Shown one piece after another: positions 1 to 6,155 of a stretch of DNA of 9,388 nt. This DNA is from Omnitrophica bacterium RIFCSPLOWO2_01_FULL_45_10b (lineage in GTDB: Bacteria > Omnitrophota > Omnitrophia > Omnitrophales > Danuiimicrobiaceae), in NCBI GenBank assembly GCA_001804205.1, contig MHFM01000042.1, positions 12,612 through 21,999 on the forward strand. The letters are read 5' to 3'. Every line of letters begins with the position of its first letter. Positions within the stretch are counted from its first letter, which is position 1. The position numbers and the translations under genes are program-made. Under the pieces are notes generated by a model. That model was given only the letters and a program-made list of their open reading frames with translations. It was not told the DNA's origin and searched no databases.

Positions 1-150
1 TCCAGGTTACGTAAGAAGGTATCGGCCAGTCTTTCCTGAACTTGAATGATGCCAAGCATATATGCCGAGAGCGGGGGTCTTCGCCACAAAGCGTTGGCGG
101 AATCCGTCCAACAACGCTTTGGGACGAATCTCGCCGCGTTGTTTGGCGGA
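1..150. other. Edge region with palindromes, no supported gene
   Basis: No gene could be supported here. On the plus strand a reading frame entering from the left edge ends at the TGA at 47-49 after 15 codons (PGYVRRYRPVFPELE). It could be the C-terminus of a neighbouring gene, but that is too little to judge. On the minus strand two frames stay open to the edge without a recognisable family. The stretch is rich in inverted repeats: GCATATATGC at 56-65, CAAAGCGTTG at 87-96 paired with CAACGCTTTG at 112-121 around a 15-nt loop, and a weaker TCTCGCC/GGCGGAGA hairpin at about 129-152. None is followed by a T-run on either strand, so I do not call a terminator. Confidence 0.5.
87..121. repeat. 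Perfect 10-bp inverted repeat (hairpin)
   Basis: CAAAGCGTTG (87-96) and CAACGCTTTG (112-121) are exact reverse complements separated by 15 nt. The loop has its own small CGGA/TCCG symmetry at 98-106. There is no T-tract, so it is probably not an intrinsic terminator. It lies next to the broken tRNA-Leu and may be part of the sequence that replaced or interrupted its T-arm. Confidence 0.6.
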
Positions 151-170
151 GAACCCGCATGAGCGTGAGC

Positions 171-200
171 TCGCTGGATTTTGAGTCCAGTGCGTCTGCC
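171..200. repeat. 30-bp exact copy of tRNA-Leu D/anticodon arms
   Basis: Positions 171-200 and 365-394 are identical over 30 bp in direct orientation. The match covers the anticodon stem-loop and the 3' side of the D-arm of tRNA-Leu(CAA). Identity stops at the edge of the inserted element on one side and changes to a different variable arm on the other. This fits two leucine isoacceptor genes with a shared anticodon arm better than a phage attachment duplication, because no integrase or cargo lies between the copies. Confidence 0.85.
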
Positions 201-300
201 CTCAAGCTACATTAAAATACAATTGGGTAATTTTAAAGAAGCTTGAGGGCTGCACTTGCCTACTATAATCTCTTAATTTCATTTATAAGGAAGGCAAGTG
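201..300. mobile_element. 100-bp double-hairpin insert with 5-bp direct repeats
   Basis: The insert is flanked by CTGCC at 196-200 and 301-305, as expected of a target-site duplication, and it interrupts a tRNA-Leu D-loop. It consists of two hairpins in tandem. GCCCTCAAGCT (198-208) pairs with AGCTTGAGGGC (240-250), with a nested TTAAAAT/ATTTTAA pair (212-218/230-236). GCACTTGCCT (252-261) pairs with AGGCAAGTGC (292-301). Loops are about 30 nt and AT-rich. CTGC occurs three times, at 196, 250 and 301, so it may be two successive units of about 50 bp. There is no coding capacity. A TATAAT at 264-269 with TTGAGG at 243-248 (15-nt spacer) is a weak promoter candidate. I know no family matching it; mobility is inferred from structure. 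Confidence 0.6.
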
Positions 301-327
301 CTGCCAGTTCCGCGGTTGCGCGATAAT

Positions 328-410
328 TGCGAGAGGAGAGACTTGAACTCTCATGACCTTGCGGTCGCTGGATTTTGAGTCCAGTGCGTCTGCCATTCCG
401 CCACTCTCGC
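328..410 (-). tRNA. tRNA-Leu (anticodon CAA)
   Basis: The minus strand folds as a class II tRNA. The acceptor stem GCGAGAG/CTCTCGC is perfect, followed by the D-arm with GGCAGACGC, anticodon stem CTGGA/TCCAG with loop CTCAAAA (anticodon CAA, reading UUG), a long variable arm GACC-GCAA-GGTC, and T-arm GAGAG-TTCAAGT-CTCTC. The discriminator base is A (position 328). The CCA end is not encoded (AAT follows), so it must be added after transcription, unlike in the neighbouring tRNA-Ala. It lies 22 bp downstream of tRNA-Ala and is probably cotranscribed with it. It is a substrate of the leuS product encoded divergently about 320 bp away. Confidence 0.95.
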
Positions 411-432
411 CAATTATGATACAGTATAAATT

Positions 433-508
433 TGGTGGACCGGAAGGGGATCGAACCCATGACCTCCACAATGCCATTGTGGCGCTCTCCCAGCTGAGCT
501 ACCGGCCC
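433..508 (-). tRNA. tRNA-Ala (anticodon GGC)
   Basis: The minus strand gives a complete cloverleaf: acceptor GGGCCGG/CCGGTCC, D-arm GCTCAGCTGGGAGAGC, anticodon stem CCACA/TGTGG around loop ATGGCAT (anticodon GGC), and a T-arm with GGTTCGATCC. The third acceptor pair is G3:U70, the classical identity element for alanyl-tRNA synthetase. The discriminator A and CCA (435-433) are encoded. It is the first gene of the leftward tRNA pair; its promoter must lie in 509-600, but I could not pick a convincing -10/-35 pair. Confidence 0.96.
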
Positions 509-580
509 ACTAACGTTTAAAGACAGCAATGCTAAATTACGAGCGACTTTGCTTTACTGCCCACATTTCTAGACTGAGCA

Positions 581-597
581 GCCCCGCAAAGCGGGGC
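581..597. repeat. GC-rich hairpin in the divergent tRNA/leuS region
   Basis: GCCCCGC (581-587) and GCGGGGC (591-597) form a 7-bp GC stem with an AAA loop, and the adjoining GGGCCGGCCC (594-603) is itself palindromic. The shape resembles an intrinsic terminator stem but no T-run follows on either strand. It lies between two divergent transcription units where neither needs a terminator. A protein-binding site, a leftover repeat, or a structural element is possible. It stands out against the AT-rich surroundings. Confidence 0.5.
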
Positions 598-687
598 CGG
601 CCCAAAGGATTAATTTCTCCAAAGCGGGTCTCAACAATTACCATATTGATGTCTGGAAATCAAGATTTCTTAGCATGTCGCCAGCTA

Positions 688-716
688 TTGTGGCAATCTT
701 TCAGGTGTGTTAAAAT
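688..716 (+). promoter_or_regulatory. Predicted sigma70-type promoter of leuS
   Basis: TTGTGG at 688-693 and TAAAAT at 711-716 are separated by 17 nt, and a TG at 708-709 makes an extended -10. The expected transcription start is near 723, only about 5 nt before the leuS ATG at 728. The message would be leaderless or nearly so. The -10 box overlaps the GTG at 707, which argues against that upstream start codon. No T-box, leader peptide or attenuator is visible in 509-727. Confidence 0.6.
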
Positions 717-727
717 TCTACCTTCTT

Positions 728-3193
728 ATGAGCGATCAAGATAAAGCCTATCCCTTTGATCAAATTGAACCCAAATGGCAGCGATATTGGGTTCAGAACA
801 AAGTTTTCAAGGCTCTCGATCCTGGCCAAAAGGGAAGTGAAAAACAAAAATTCTATGTTTTGGACATGTTTCCTTATCCTTCTGCCGCAGGACTCCACGT
901 AGGCCATTTAGAAGGTTACACCGCCACAGACATTATGGCCCGCTATAAGCGCATGAAAGGTTTTAATGTGCTTCATCCGATGGGTTGGGATGCATTCGGC
1001 CTTCCAACAGAACAGCACGCGATTGAAACTAAAACCCATCCTAAAATTGTTACCAAGAAAAATATCGAGATTTTCAAGCGTCAGATTCAATCGCTTGGGT
1101 TTAGTTACGATTGGGATCGGGAAGTCGATACAACGGATCCAAAGTATTACCGCTGGACCCAATGGATTTTTCTAAAACTTTATGAAAAAGGCTTGGCCTA
1201 TGAAGCGGAAATTCCCGTGAATTGGTGCCCCGCTTTGGGGACGGTTCTTGCGAATGAAGAGGTGATTGACGGTAAAAGCGAACGTGGCGGACATCCTGTT
1301 ATCCGCAAGCCCATGCGTCAATGGGTGCTTAAGATTACCGCTTATGCGGATCGGCTGCTTGAAGATTTAGAAGGTTTGGATTGGCCGGAATCGATTAAGG
1401 AAATGCAGCGCAATTGGATCGGCAAATCCGTTGGCGCGGAAGTTGATTTTCCGGTTGCGGTATCAGGTACGGCCGTACCTGGTACCGCGGACAAGATCCG
1501 TGTTTTTACAACACGCCCGGATACTCTTTTTGGAGCAACTTATATGGTGCTTGCGCCTGAGCATCCTTTGGTTTCAAAAATAACAGGAGCGTCACAAAAA
1601 TCAGAGGTCCTCAAATACCAAGAAGCGAGCGCCCGAAAATCAGATCTTCAACGCACCGATCTTGCCAAGGAAAAGACGGGCGTTTTTACAGGGGCTTATG
1701 CAATAAATCCCGTCAATCAGAAAAAAATTCAGATTTGGATTGCGGATTATGTTTTGATGGGCTACGGCACGGGCGCGATCATGGCTGTACCTGCCCATGA
1801 TGAGCGCGATTACGAATTTGCGAAAAAATTCAAGCTTCCGATCATTGAAGTCATTTCAGGTGGCGACATTTCAAAAGCGGCATTTACAGGCGTTGGTACT
1901 GTTGTCAATTCAAAAACACCCGACGACTCTTTTACCATTAATAGTCTTCCGAGCGATCAAGCAATCCCAAAAATTACAGCATGGCTAGAACAAAAAAAAT
2001 TGGGAAAGAAAGCAATCAATTATCGGCTTCGCGATTGGCTTTTCAGCCGCCAGCGTTATTGGGGTGAGCCGATCCCGATTATTCATGTTGATGGTAAAGT
2101 GAAACCGCTTCCGCTGGCGGACCTTCCAATCGTACTTCCCGAAGTGAAATCGTATGAGCCAACCGGAACTGGAGAAAGCCCGTTAGCTGTGATTAAAGAT
2201 TGGGTTGAAACAAAAGACCCCGAAACTAAAAAACCCGCCCTTCGAGAAACCAATACAATGCCTCAATGGGCCGGTTCCTGCTGGTATTATCTCCGCTATC
2301 TTGATCCGCAGAATGACCGGGAATTAGTTAATTCTAAAAAGGAAAAGTATTGGATGGCGGTTGATTTGTATGTAGGCGGGGCAGAGCATGCAGTGCTTCA
2401 TCTTTTGTATGCCCGCTTTTGGCATAAGGTGCTTTACGATTGCGGGATTGTTTCGACCACAGAACCATTTCTCCGATTGGTGAATCAAGGGATGATTCTG
2501 GGCGAAGACAATCAAAAAATGTCGAAATCACGCGGAAATGTTGTGAATCCCGATGTATTGGTCCGCGAATACGGCGCCGACAGCGTCCGTCTTTATGAAA
2601 TGTTTTTAGGCCCGCTTGAAATGGTAAAACCCTGGTCTACGAAAGGCGTAGAAGGCGTCTATCGTTTTTTGGGGCGTGCCTGGCGGCTTGTGACAGAACA
2701 CATTGATCAGAAAGAAGATGTACCGCCTACAGAAGAAGAGCTTAAAATATTACACCGGGCGATTCAAAAGGTAAGCGAAGATATCGAAGCCTTAAAATTT
2801 CACACAGCCATTGCCGCGCTTATGATTTTTATCAATGAGATGATGAAACTAGAAAAGAATTCGCGCAAAAGTCTTGAGGCATTCGTTCTTCTCTTAGCTC
2901 CTTTTGCGCCGCATATTGCGGAAGAATTGTGGCAGAAACTAGGCCATTCGGAGAGTCTGGCGTATGAGCCGTGGCCGAGTTATAATGAACAATATCTCGT
3001 TGAGCTTGAAGTTGAAATCGTGATTCAAGTAGCCGGAAAGATTAGAGCTCGTTTGACCATTCCTAAAAGCCTTCAAGAAGAAAAACTTAAGGAAATGGTT
3101 TTAGCAGACGAAACGGTGAAGAAATGGATTGGCGGAAAGCCGATTCAAAAGTTTATTGTGGTTCCGGACCGCCTAGTGAACATTATCGTGTGA
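728..3193 (+). CDS. leuS: Leucyl-tRNA synthetase
   Basis: Class Ia synthetase that charges tRNA-Leu with leucine in the cytoplasm; 821 residues, a usual bacterial length. Visible motifs are HVGH at 57-60 (HIGH box), KMSKS at 597-601 (ATP site), and the CP1 editing domain with TTRPDT at 261-266 and GTGAIMAVPAHDERD ending near 362 (Asp358 matches the conserved editing aspartate). The C-terminal anticodon-binding region and small terminal domain are intact. The zinc-binding cysteines found in the E. coli enzyme after WCP are absent (SERGGHPV instead), as in many bacterial relatives. Residues 244-254 (AVSGTAVPGTA) look like a low-complexity insert encoded by a palindrome. I start at ATG 728 rather than the in-frame GTG 707, because the promoter -10 covers the latter. 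No Shine-Dalgarno is evident. Confidence 0.96.
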   Translation: MSDQDKAYPFDQIEPKWQRYWVQNKVFKALDPGQKGSEKQKFYVLDMFPYPSAAGLHVGHLEGYTATDIMARYKRMKGFNVLHPMGWDAFGLPTEQHAIETKTHPKIVTKKNIEIFKRQIQSLGFSYDWDREVDTTDPKYYRWTQWIFLKLYEKGLAYEAEIPVNWCPALGTVLANEEVIDGKSERGGHPVIRKPMRQWVLKITAYADRLLEDLEGLDWPESIKEMQRNWIGKSVGAEVDFPVAVSGTAVPGTADKIRVFTTRPDTLFGATYMVLAPEHPLVSKITGASQKSEVLKYQEASARKSDLQRTDLAKEKTGVFTGAYAINPVNQKKIQIWIADYVLMGYGTGAIMAVPAHDERDYEFAKKFKLPIIEVISGGDISKAAFTGVGTVVNSKTPDDSFTINSLPSDQAIPKITAWLEQKKLGKKAINYRLRDWLFSRQRYWGEPIPIIHVDGKVKPLPLADLPIVLPEVKSYEPTGTGESPLAVIKDWVETKDPETKKPALRETNTMPQWAGSCWYYLRYLDPQNDRELVNSKKEKYWMAVDLYVGGAEHAVLHLLYARFWHKVLYDCGIVSTTEPFLRLVNQGMILGEDNQKMSKSRGNVVNPDVLVREYGADSVRLYEMFLGPLEMVKPWSTKGVEGVYRFLGRAWRLVTEHIDQKEDVPPTEEELKILHRAIQKVSEDIEALKFHTAIAALMIFINEMMKLEKNSRKSLEAFVLLLAPFAPHIAEELWQKLGHSESLAYEPWPSYNEQYLVELEVEIVIQVAGKIRARLTIPKSLQEEKLKEMVLADETVKKWIGGKPIQKFIVVPDRLVNIIV
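1457..1488. repeat. 32-bp near-perfect palindrome inside leuS
   Basis: CAGGTACGGCCGTACCTG (1464-1481) is a perfect 18-bp palindrome. It extends to 1457-1488 through GCGGTA/TACCGC with a single T-G position (1463/1482), so 15 of 16 pairs are Watson-Crick. It encodes about residues 244-254 of LeuRS, just before the TTRPDT editing motif. Structure of this length is unlikely in ordinary coding DNA. It resembles in concept the palindromic elements known to insert in frame into genes of Rickettsia, but no sequence relationship is claimed. Confidence 0.75.
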
Positions 3194-3200
3194 AGAGAAA

Positions 3201-5240
3201 ATGAGAAAAGTCCAGATCAGACAAAATCAAATTTCCGTCGACGGCAAGAAAATTCCTCTTCTGAGCGGGGAAGTCCATTATTGGAGGCTGAATCCTCGAT
3301 ATTGGAAAGCTATTTTAGATGAAGTCCGTCAGATGGGTTTGAGCGTTGTGTCTACTTATATTCCTTGGGATTATCACGAAGTGAAACGCGGCCGCTTTGA
3401 TTTTATCGGAAAAACAGACGAAACGCATAATCTAAAAGCTTTTCTCGAATTAACCCGCCGCGAAGGTTTTTGGCTCATTATCCGCCCCGGCCCTTATATT
3501 TACAGTGAATGGCCCAATGATGGAATTCCCGCCTATGCCCACAAATATCACCGCCTTCATCCAAAATTTTTAGAATACGCGGAAACCTATTTGCGTAAAG
3601 TTTGCGCTGTTCTTAAGCCATTCCTTGCTTCGCGAAAATCAGGTCATATCATTTTGCTCCAAGCGGACAATGAAATCGATCCGTGGCCGGATGTATTCGG
3701 CCATCAATATGGCTTGAACGGGAAACCCGGCCTGTTTCAGGAATTTTTAAGCGAAAAGTATAAAAATGATATTCAGGAATTAAACAAGGCATGGGCCTCT
3801 GACTACCACTCCTTTAGTGAGGCAGGCCCTTTTATTGCCTGCATGCTTAAGGATGAACGCGGTCTTCCGTTGAAAGGAGATCATGAGCTCAAGCGCAACT
3901 TGGATTATTTTGAATTTAAATACTACTATGCCTTCCGGTGTGCACAATGGTGTGTTCATTTGTATCGGAAATTAGGGATCGACATCCCTATTTATTTAAA
4001 CTTATACCCATTTTTCTATGCGCATGACTGGGCCAAGATGCAGACGGCTTGTGACATGGTGGGAATTGATCTTTACCCATTCAATGAATTGATGGAAGAT
4101 GAACACGAGCAAAGAAAAATAATCGACAAAGTCAGGTTCTTAAGCGGCGTATCGAAGGTAAGCTATATTGCCGAATTTGCATCGGGCGTTTGGCATGCGC
4201 GCCATTATGAATCCGGCGTGCTAACGCCCAACCATTATCGCTTGATTACGCTCACGGCACTTCTGGGCGGTGCCGTGGGATGGAATTGGTACATGCTTGT
4301 GAATCGCGATAACTGGTATATGTCTCCGATTAATGAATGGGGCAGGAGGCGGGACGAACTTTACGATGTTTTTAAAGGCCTGGTCCATGTTTTTCAGGAG
4401 ATGAAGCCGTTTCTTTTGACGAAAATGACCGACATTGCCGTGACGTTCAATCCTCTTCAGTATGCCGCCCGAACACTTTCTCCGGATAGCCTAATTTTGA
4501 CAGCTCTTTATGATGCTGATATCGATTATGATCTTTTCGATCCAAAGACAGTGGTGAGTCGGAGGAAAATCGTGTTTTATTCCGGCAATCAATGGCTAAG
4601 CCAGAAAGCGCATGAAAATCTCCGTGCTTATGTGGCTTCCGGCGGTATTTTGGTTGCCTTTCGTAACTATCCACGCAAAGACGACTCTTTTGAGCCTTGT
4701 AACGTCTTAGGTTTTCACGATCCCGCGCGGGTTTTATTTGAATTCCGAAAACGTTTCTCCCTTTCACTTCCCAAAGGTTCCGGCGTGGACATGGTGAGTT
4801 CCGTATATAGTTTTAAGGATGTTTCCGGAACGCCGATTCGCGCTTCGTTTGGGAATTATGGAATTCATACCGTTGGCTACCTGAAGTCGCTTGGAAAAGG
4901 CAAGATTCTGCATTTAGGCATAGAGCCGACCAAAGATCTTTTGCTCGAAATTTTGCGTTTTTTTGGTATCCCGTTTTATTCCAATTCCCTTACCAAGGAT
5001 GTCAAAACGGCTCTTTTTAGCCGTAACGGCCGTTATTATCTTGTGGCCGTGAACAATGGCAAAGAAGATAAAAGCGCTACGGTTTCCTTAGCCATTCCAG
5101 GAAAAAAACTGAAACGGTTTCGCTTGTCCAATCTTTTTGACGGTTCAAACCAAATTTGTACCGCTCAAAATCAAAAAAGCTCTATCTCAATTGAGCTCCC
5201 CCGCAAGGATGGTCGAATTTTCGAGATCAAACTTCTTTAA
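3201..5240 (+). CDS. GH35/GH42-like beta-galactosidase family glycoside hydrolase
   Basis: A 679-residue clan GH-A glycoside hydrolase, expected to hydrolyse beta-galactosides or related sugars by a retaining mechanism; the exact substrate cannot be told. The N-terminal barrel (about 1-380) has GEVHYWR near 19, STYIPWDYHE and RPGPYIYSEW (95-104), all typical of GH35. Asn157-Glu158 in LLQADNEID is the likely acid/base. Glu325 in YIAEFASG is the probable nucleophile. Residues about 401-540 resemble the amidotransferase-like trimerisation domain of GH42 enzymes (YVASGGILVAF, 477-487), and a beta-rich C-terminal domain begins near 595. There is no signal peptide or membrane segment, so a cytoplasmic location is inferred. 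ATG 3201 lies 7 bp after the leuS stop with only a weak GAAGAG upstream, suggesting cotranscription and coupling. No transporter or other sugar gene is nearby. Confidence 0.85.
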   Translation: MRKVQIRQNQISVDGKKIPLLSGEVHYWRLNPRYWKAILDEVRQMGLSVVSTYIPWDYHEVKRGRFDFIGKTDETHNLKAFLELTRREGFWLIIRPGPYIYSEWPNDGIPAYAHKYHRLHPKFLEYAETYLRKVCAVLKPFLASRKSGHIILLQADNEIDPWPDVFGHQYGLNGKPGLFQEFLSEKYKNDIQELNKAWASDYHSFSEAGPFIACMLKDERGLPLKGDHELKRNLDYFEFKYYYAFRCAQWCVHLYRKLGIDIPIYLNLYPFFYAHDWAKMQTACDMVGIDLYPFNELMEDEHEQRKIIDKVRFLSGVSKVSYIAEFASGVWHARHYESGVLTPNHYRLITLTALLGGAVGWNWYMLVNRDNWYMSPINEWGRRRDELYDVFKGLVHVFQEMKPFLLTKMTDIAVTFNPLQYAARTLSPDSLILTALYDADIDYDLFDPKTVVSRRKIVFYSGNQWLSQKAHENLRAYVASGGILVAFRNYPRKDDSFEPCNVLGFHDPARVLFEFRKRFSLSLPKGSGVDMVSSVYSFKDVSGTPIRASFGNYGIHTVGYLKSLGKGKILHLGIEPTKDLLLEILRFFGIPFYSNSLTKDVKTALFSRNGRYYLVAVNNGKEDKSATVSLAIPGKKLKRFRLSNLFDGSNQICTAQNQKSSISIELPRKDGRIFEIKLL

Positions 5241-5278
5241 AAAAGGCCGCTTTAAAACCGTTTTAGCCCAAATAACGG

Positions 5279-5306
5279 TTGCAAAATGGAATCATATCAG
5301 TATAAT
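5279..5306 (+). promoter_or_regulatory. Predicted sigma70-type promoter of exeA
   Basis: TTGCAA (5279-5284) and a consensus TATAAT (5301-5306) are 16 nt apart. Transcription should begin near 5313, leaving a leader of about 16 nt without a Shine-Dalgarno motif before ATG 5329. The -35 overlaps the right arm of a 7-bp inverted repeat, AACCGTT (5256-5262) and AACGGTT (5274-5280). That repeat could be an operator or a weak end-of-transcript hairpin for the upstream gene; no T-run follows it. Confidence 0.6.
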
Positions 5307-5328
5307 CCATTCATAAACCTACGCATCT

Positions 5329-6153
5329 ATGTACGAAGACTATTTTGGGTTGAAAGAAGCCCCGTTTAACGTTACTCCCGATCCCAGATTTATTTTCTTT
5401 AGCCGCCAACACCTCGATGCCTTTTCTTGTTTGTTGTATGGAATCGAATCGAGAAAAGGATTCATTCAGATTACCGGCGAAATTGGGGCAGGCAAGACAA
5501 CGCTTTGCCGTGCGGTTATGGATCGATTCAAAGACGCCCAAACGCACAGCGCGCTTATTTTAAACCCCAGCCTTTCCGAGCTTGCCTTACTTCAAACCAT
5601 TGCGGATGATTTCGGCATTTTTCTAAAAGCCCGGAACAAAAAAGAATGTTTTGATGGCTTAAACCGTTTCCTTTTGGAAGAATTTCATAGAGGATTTAAT
5701 ACGGTTTTGATCATTGACGAGGCGCAGAATTTGGCGCCCAGGGCTTTGGAACAGATCCGCCTGCTTTCTAATTTGGAAACAAATCGTGAGAAGCTTTTGC
5801 AAATTGTTTTGGTAGGCCAGCCGGAACTAAGGGAAACATTGGACCATCCATCACTGGCTCAATTGAGACAAAGAATTGCCATCCGTTTTCATTTGACGGC
5901 CTTAGACCGGAAAGAAACGGAAGAATATATTTTACATCGTTTAAGTGTGGCTGGTTTGGCGGAAGGGTTGAATCCTTTTTTGCCGAGTGCAATTGATTTA
6001 ATTTATAATCGCTCCAATGGCGTGCCGCGTGTGATTAATAAATTTTGTGACGTTTCACTTTTAGCAGCTTACGCTAAAAATGTTCAACATATTGATGAAA
6101 AGCTTGCGGAAGAAGCATTTAACGAATCAGAAGGAGTGCCTATCCCAGTATGA
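5329..6153 (+). CDS. ExeA/GspA-type AAA ATPase
   Basis: A 274-residue AAA ATPase of the ExeA/GspA family, which in Gram-negative bacteria works with GspB to help place the type II secretion secretin through the peptidoglycan. It opens with the family signature MYEDYFGLKEAPFNVTPDP. Walker A is GEIGAGKTT (50-58) and Walker B is LIIDEAQ (127-133), followed by VGQPELRETL and RQRIAIRFHL. Aeromonas ExeA is about twice as long, with a membrane segment and a peptidoglycan-binding C-terminus. This protein has neither, so it is the short cytoplasmic form. It has its own promoter but no visible Shine-Dalgarno. Its stop TGA (6151-6153) lies inside the left ATGAGT copy that flanks a small inserted element. 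A general ATPase role in pili or another envelope machine cannot be excluded. Confidence 0.88.
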   Translation: MYEDYFGLKEAPFNVTPDPRFIFFSRQHLDAFSCLLYGIESRKGFIQITGEIGAGKTTLCRAVMDRFKDAQTHSALILNPSLSELALLQTIADDFGIFLKARNKKECFDGLNRFLLEEFHRGFNTVLIIDEAQNLAPRALEQIRLLSNLETNREKLLQIVLVGQPELRETLDHPSLAQLRQRIAIRFHLTALDRKETEEYILHRLSVAGLAEGLNPFLPSAIDLIYNRSNGVPRVINKFCDVSLLAAYAKNVQHIDEKLAEEAFNESEGVPIPV

Positions 6154-6155
6154 GT

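Larger units (their letters stand above)
151..322 (-). pseudogene. Broken second tRNA-Leu(CAA), split in the D-loop
   Basis: Read on the minus strand, 200-171 is a 30-nt exact match to the D-arm and anticodon arm of the intact tRNA-Leu(CAA) at 328-410, including anticodon CAA. It continues into a class II variable arm (GAGC-TCAC-GCTC) and the start of a T-arm (GCGGGTTC, about 158-151). The missing 5' part lies on the far side of a 100-bp insert. Joining 322-301 to 195 recreates GCGGAACTGGCAGACGC, a standard leucine D-arm. No 3' acceptor strand that pairs with the 5' acceptor sequence was found, and the T-arm breaks off after TTC. I infer a dead gene, once third in an Ala-Leu-Leu tRNA array (only about 5 nt separate it from the tRNA-Leu 3' end). 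A processed split tRNA is much less likely. Confidence 0.65.

Noticed and set aside
1..160. Minus-strand open frames reaching the window edge
   Set aside because: Both frames pass through strong inverted repeats and tRNA-like sequence, and neither resembles a family I recognise. Without the sequence to the left they cannot be judged.
171..394. 30-bp direct repeat as attL/attR of an integrated element in tRNA-Leu
   Set aside because: Only about 165 bp separate the copies, with no integrase or cargo, and the flanking variable arms differ. Two tRNA-Leu genes explain it better.
263..529. Minus-strand frames of 64-88 codons across the tRNA genes
   Set aside because: They are translations of the tRNA genes and the broken tRNA themselves.
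581..597. Intrinsic terminator
   Set aside because: The stem-loop is strong, but no T-run follows on either strand and neither divergent unit ends here.
707..727. Upstream GTG start for leuS
   Set aside because: The GTG overlaps the predicted extended -10 box, and the extra residues are not part of the LeuRS N-terminus. ATG 728 gives a normal start.
509..727. T-box riboswitch upstream of leuS
   Set aside because: There is no AGGGTGG-type T-box sequence, no specifier stem and no terminator before the gene.
529..744. 71-codon plus-strand frame between tRNA-Ala and leuS
   Set aside because: It runs through the GC-rich hairpin and the leuS promoter, overlaps the leuS start, and shows no recognisable family or composition of a real protein.
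3972..3990. TAGGGAT/ATCCCTA hairpin in the glycoside hydrolase gene
   Set aside because: It has only 7 bp within coding sequence for an ordinary stretch of protein; chance is enough.
4726..4735. Palindrome CCCGCGCGGG in the glycoside hydrolase gene
   Set aside because: Ten bases of GC-rich symmetry in coding sequence without extension or repetition in the window.
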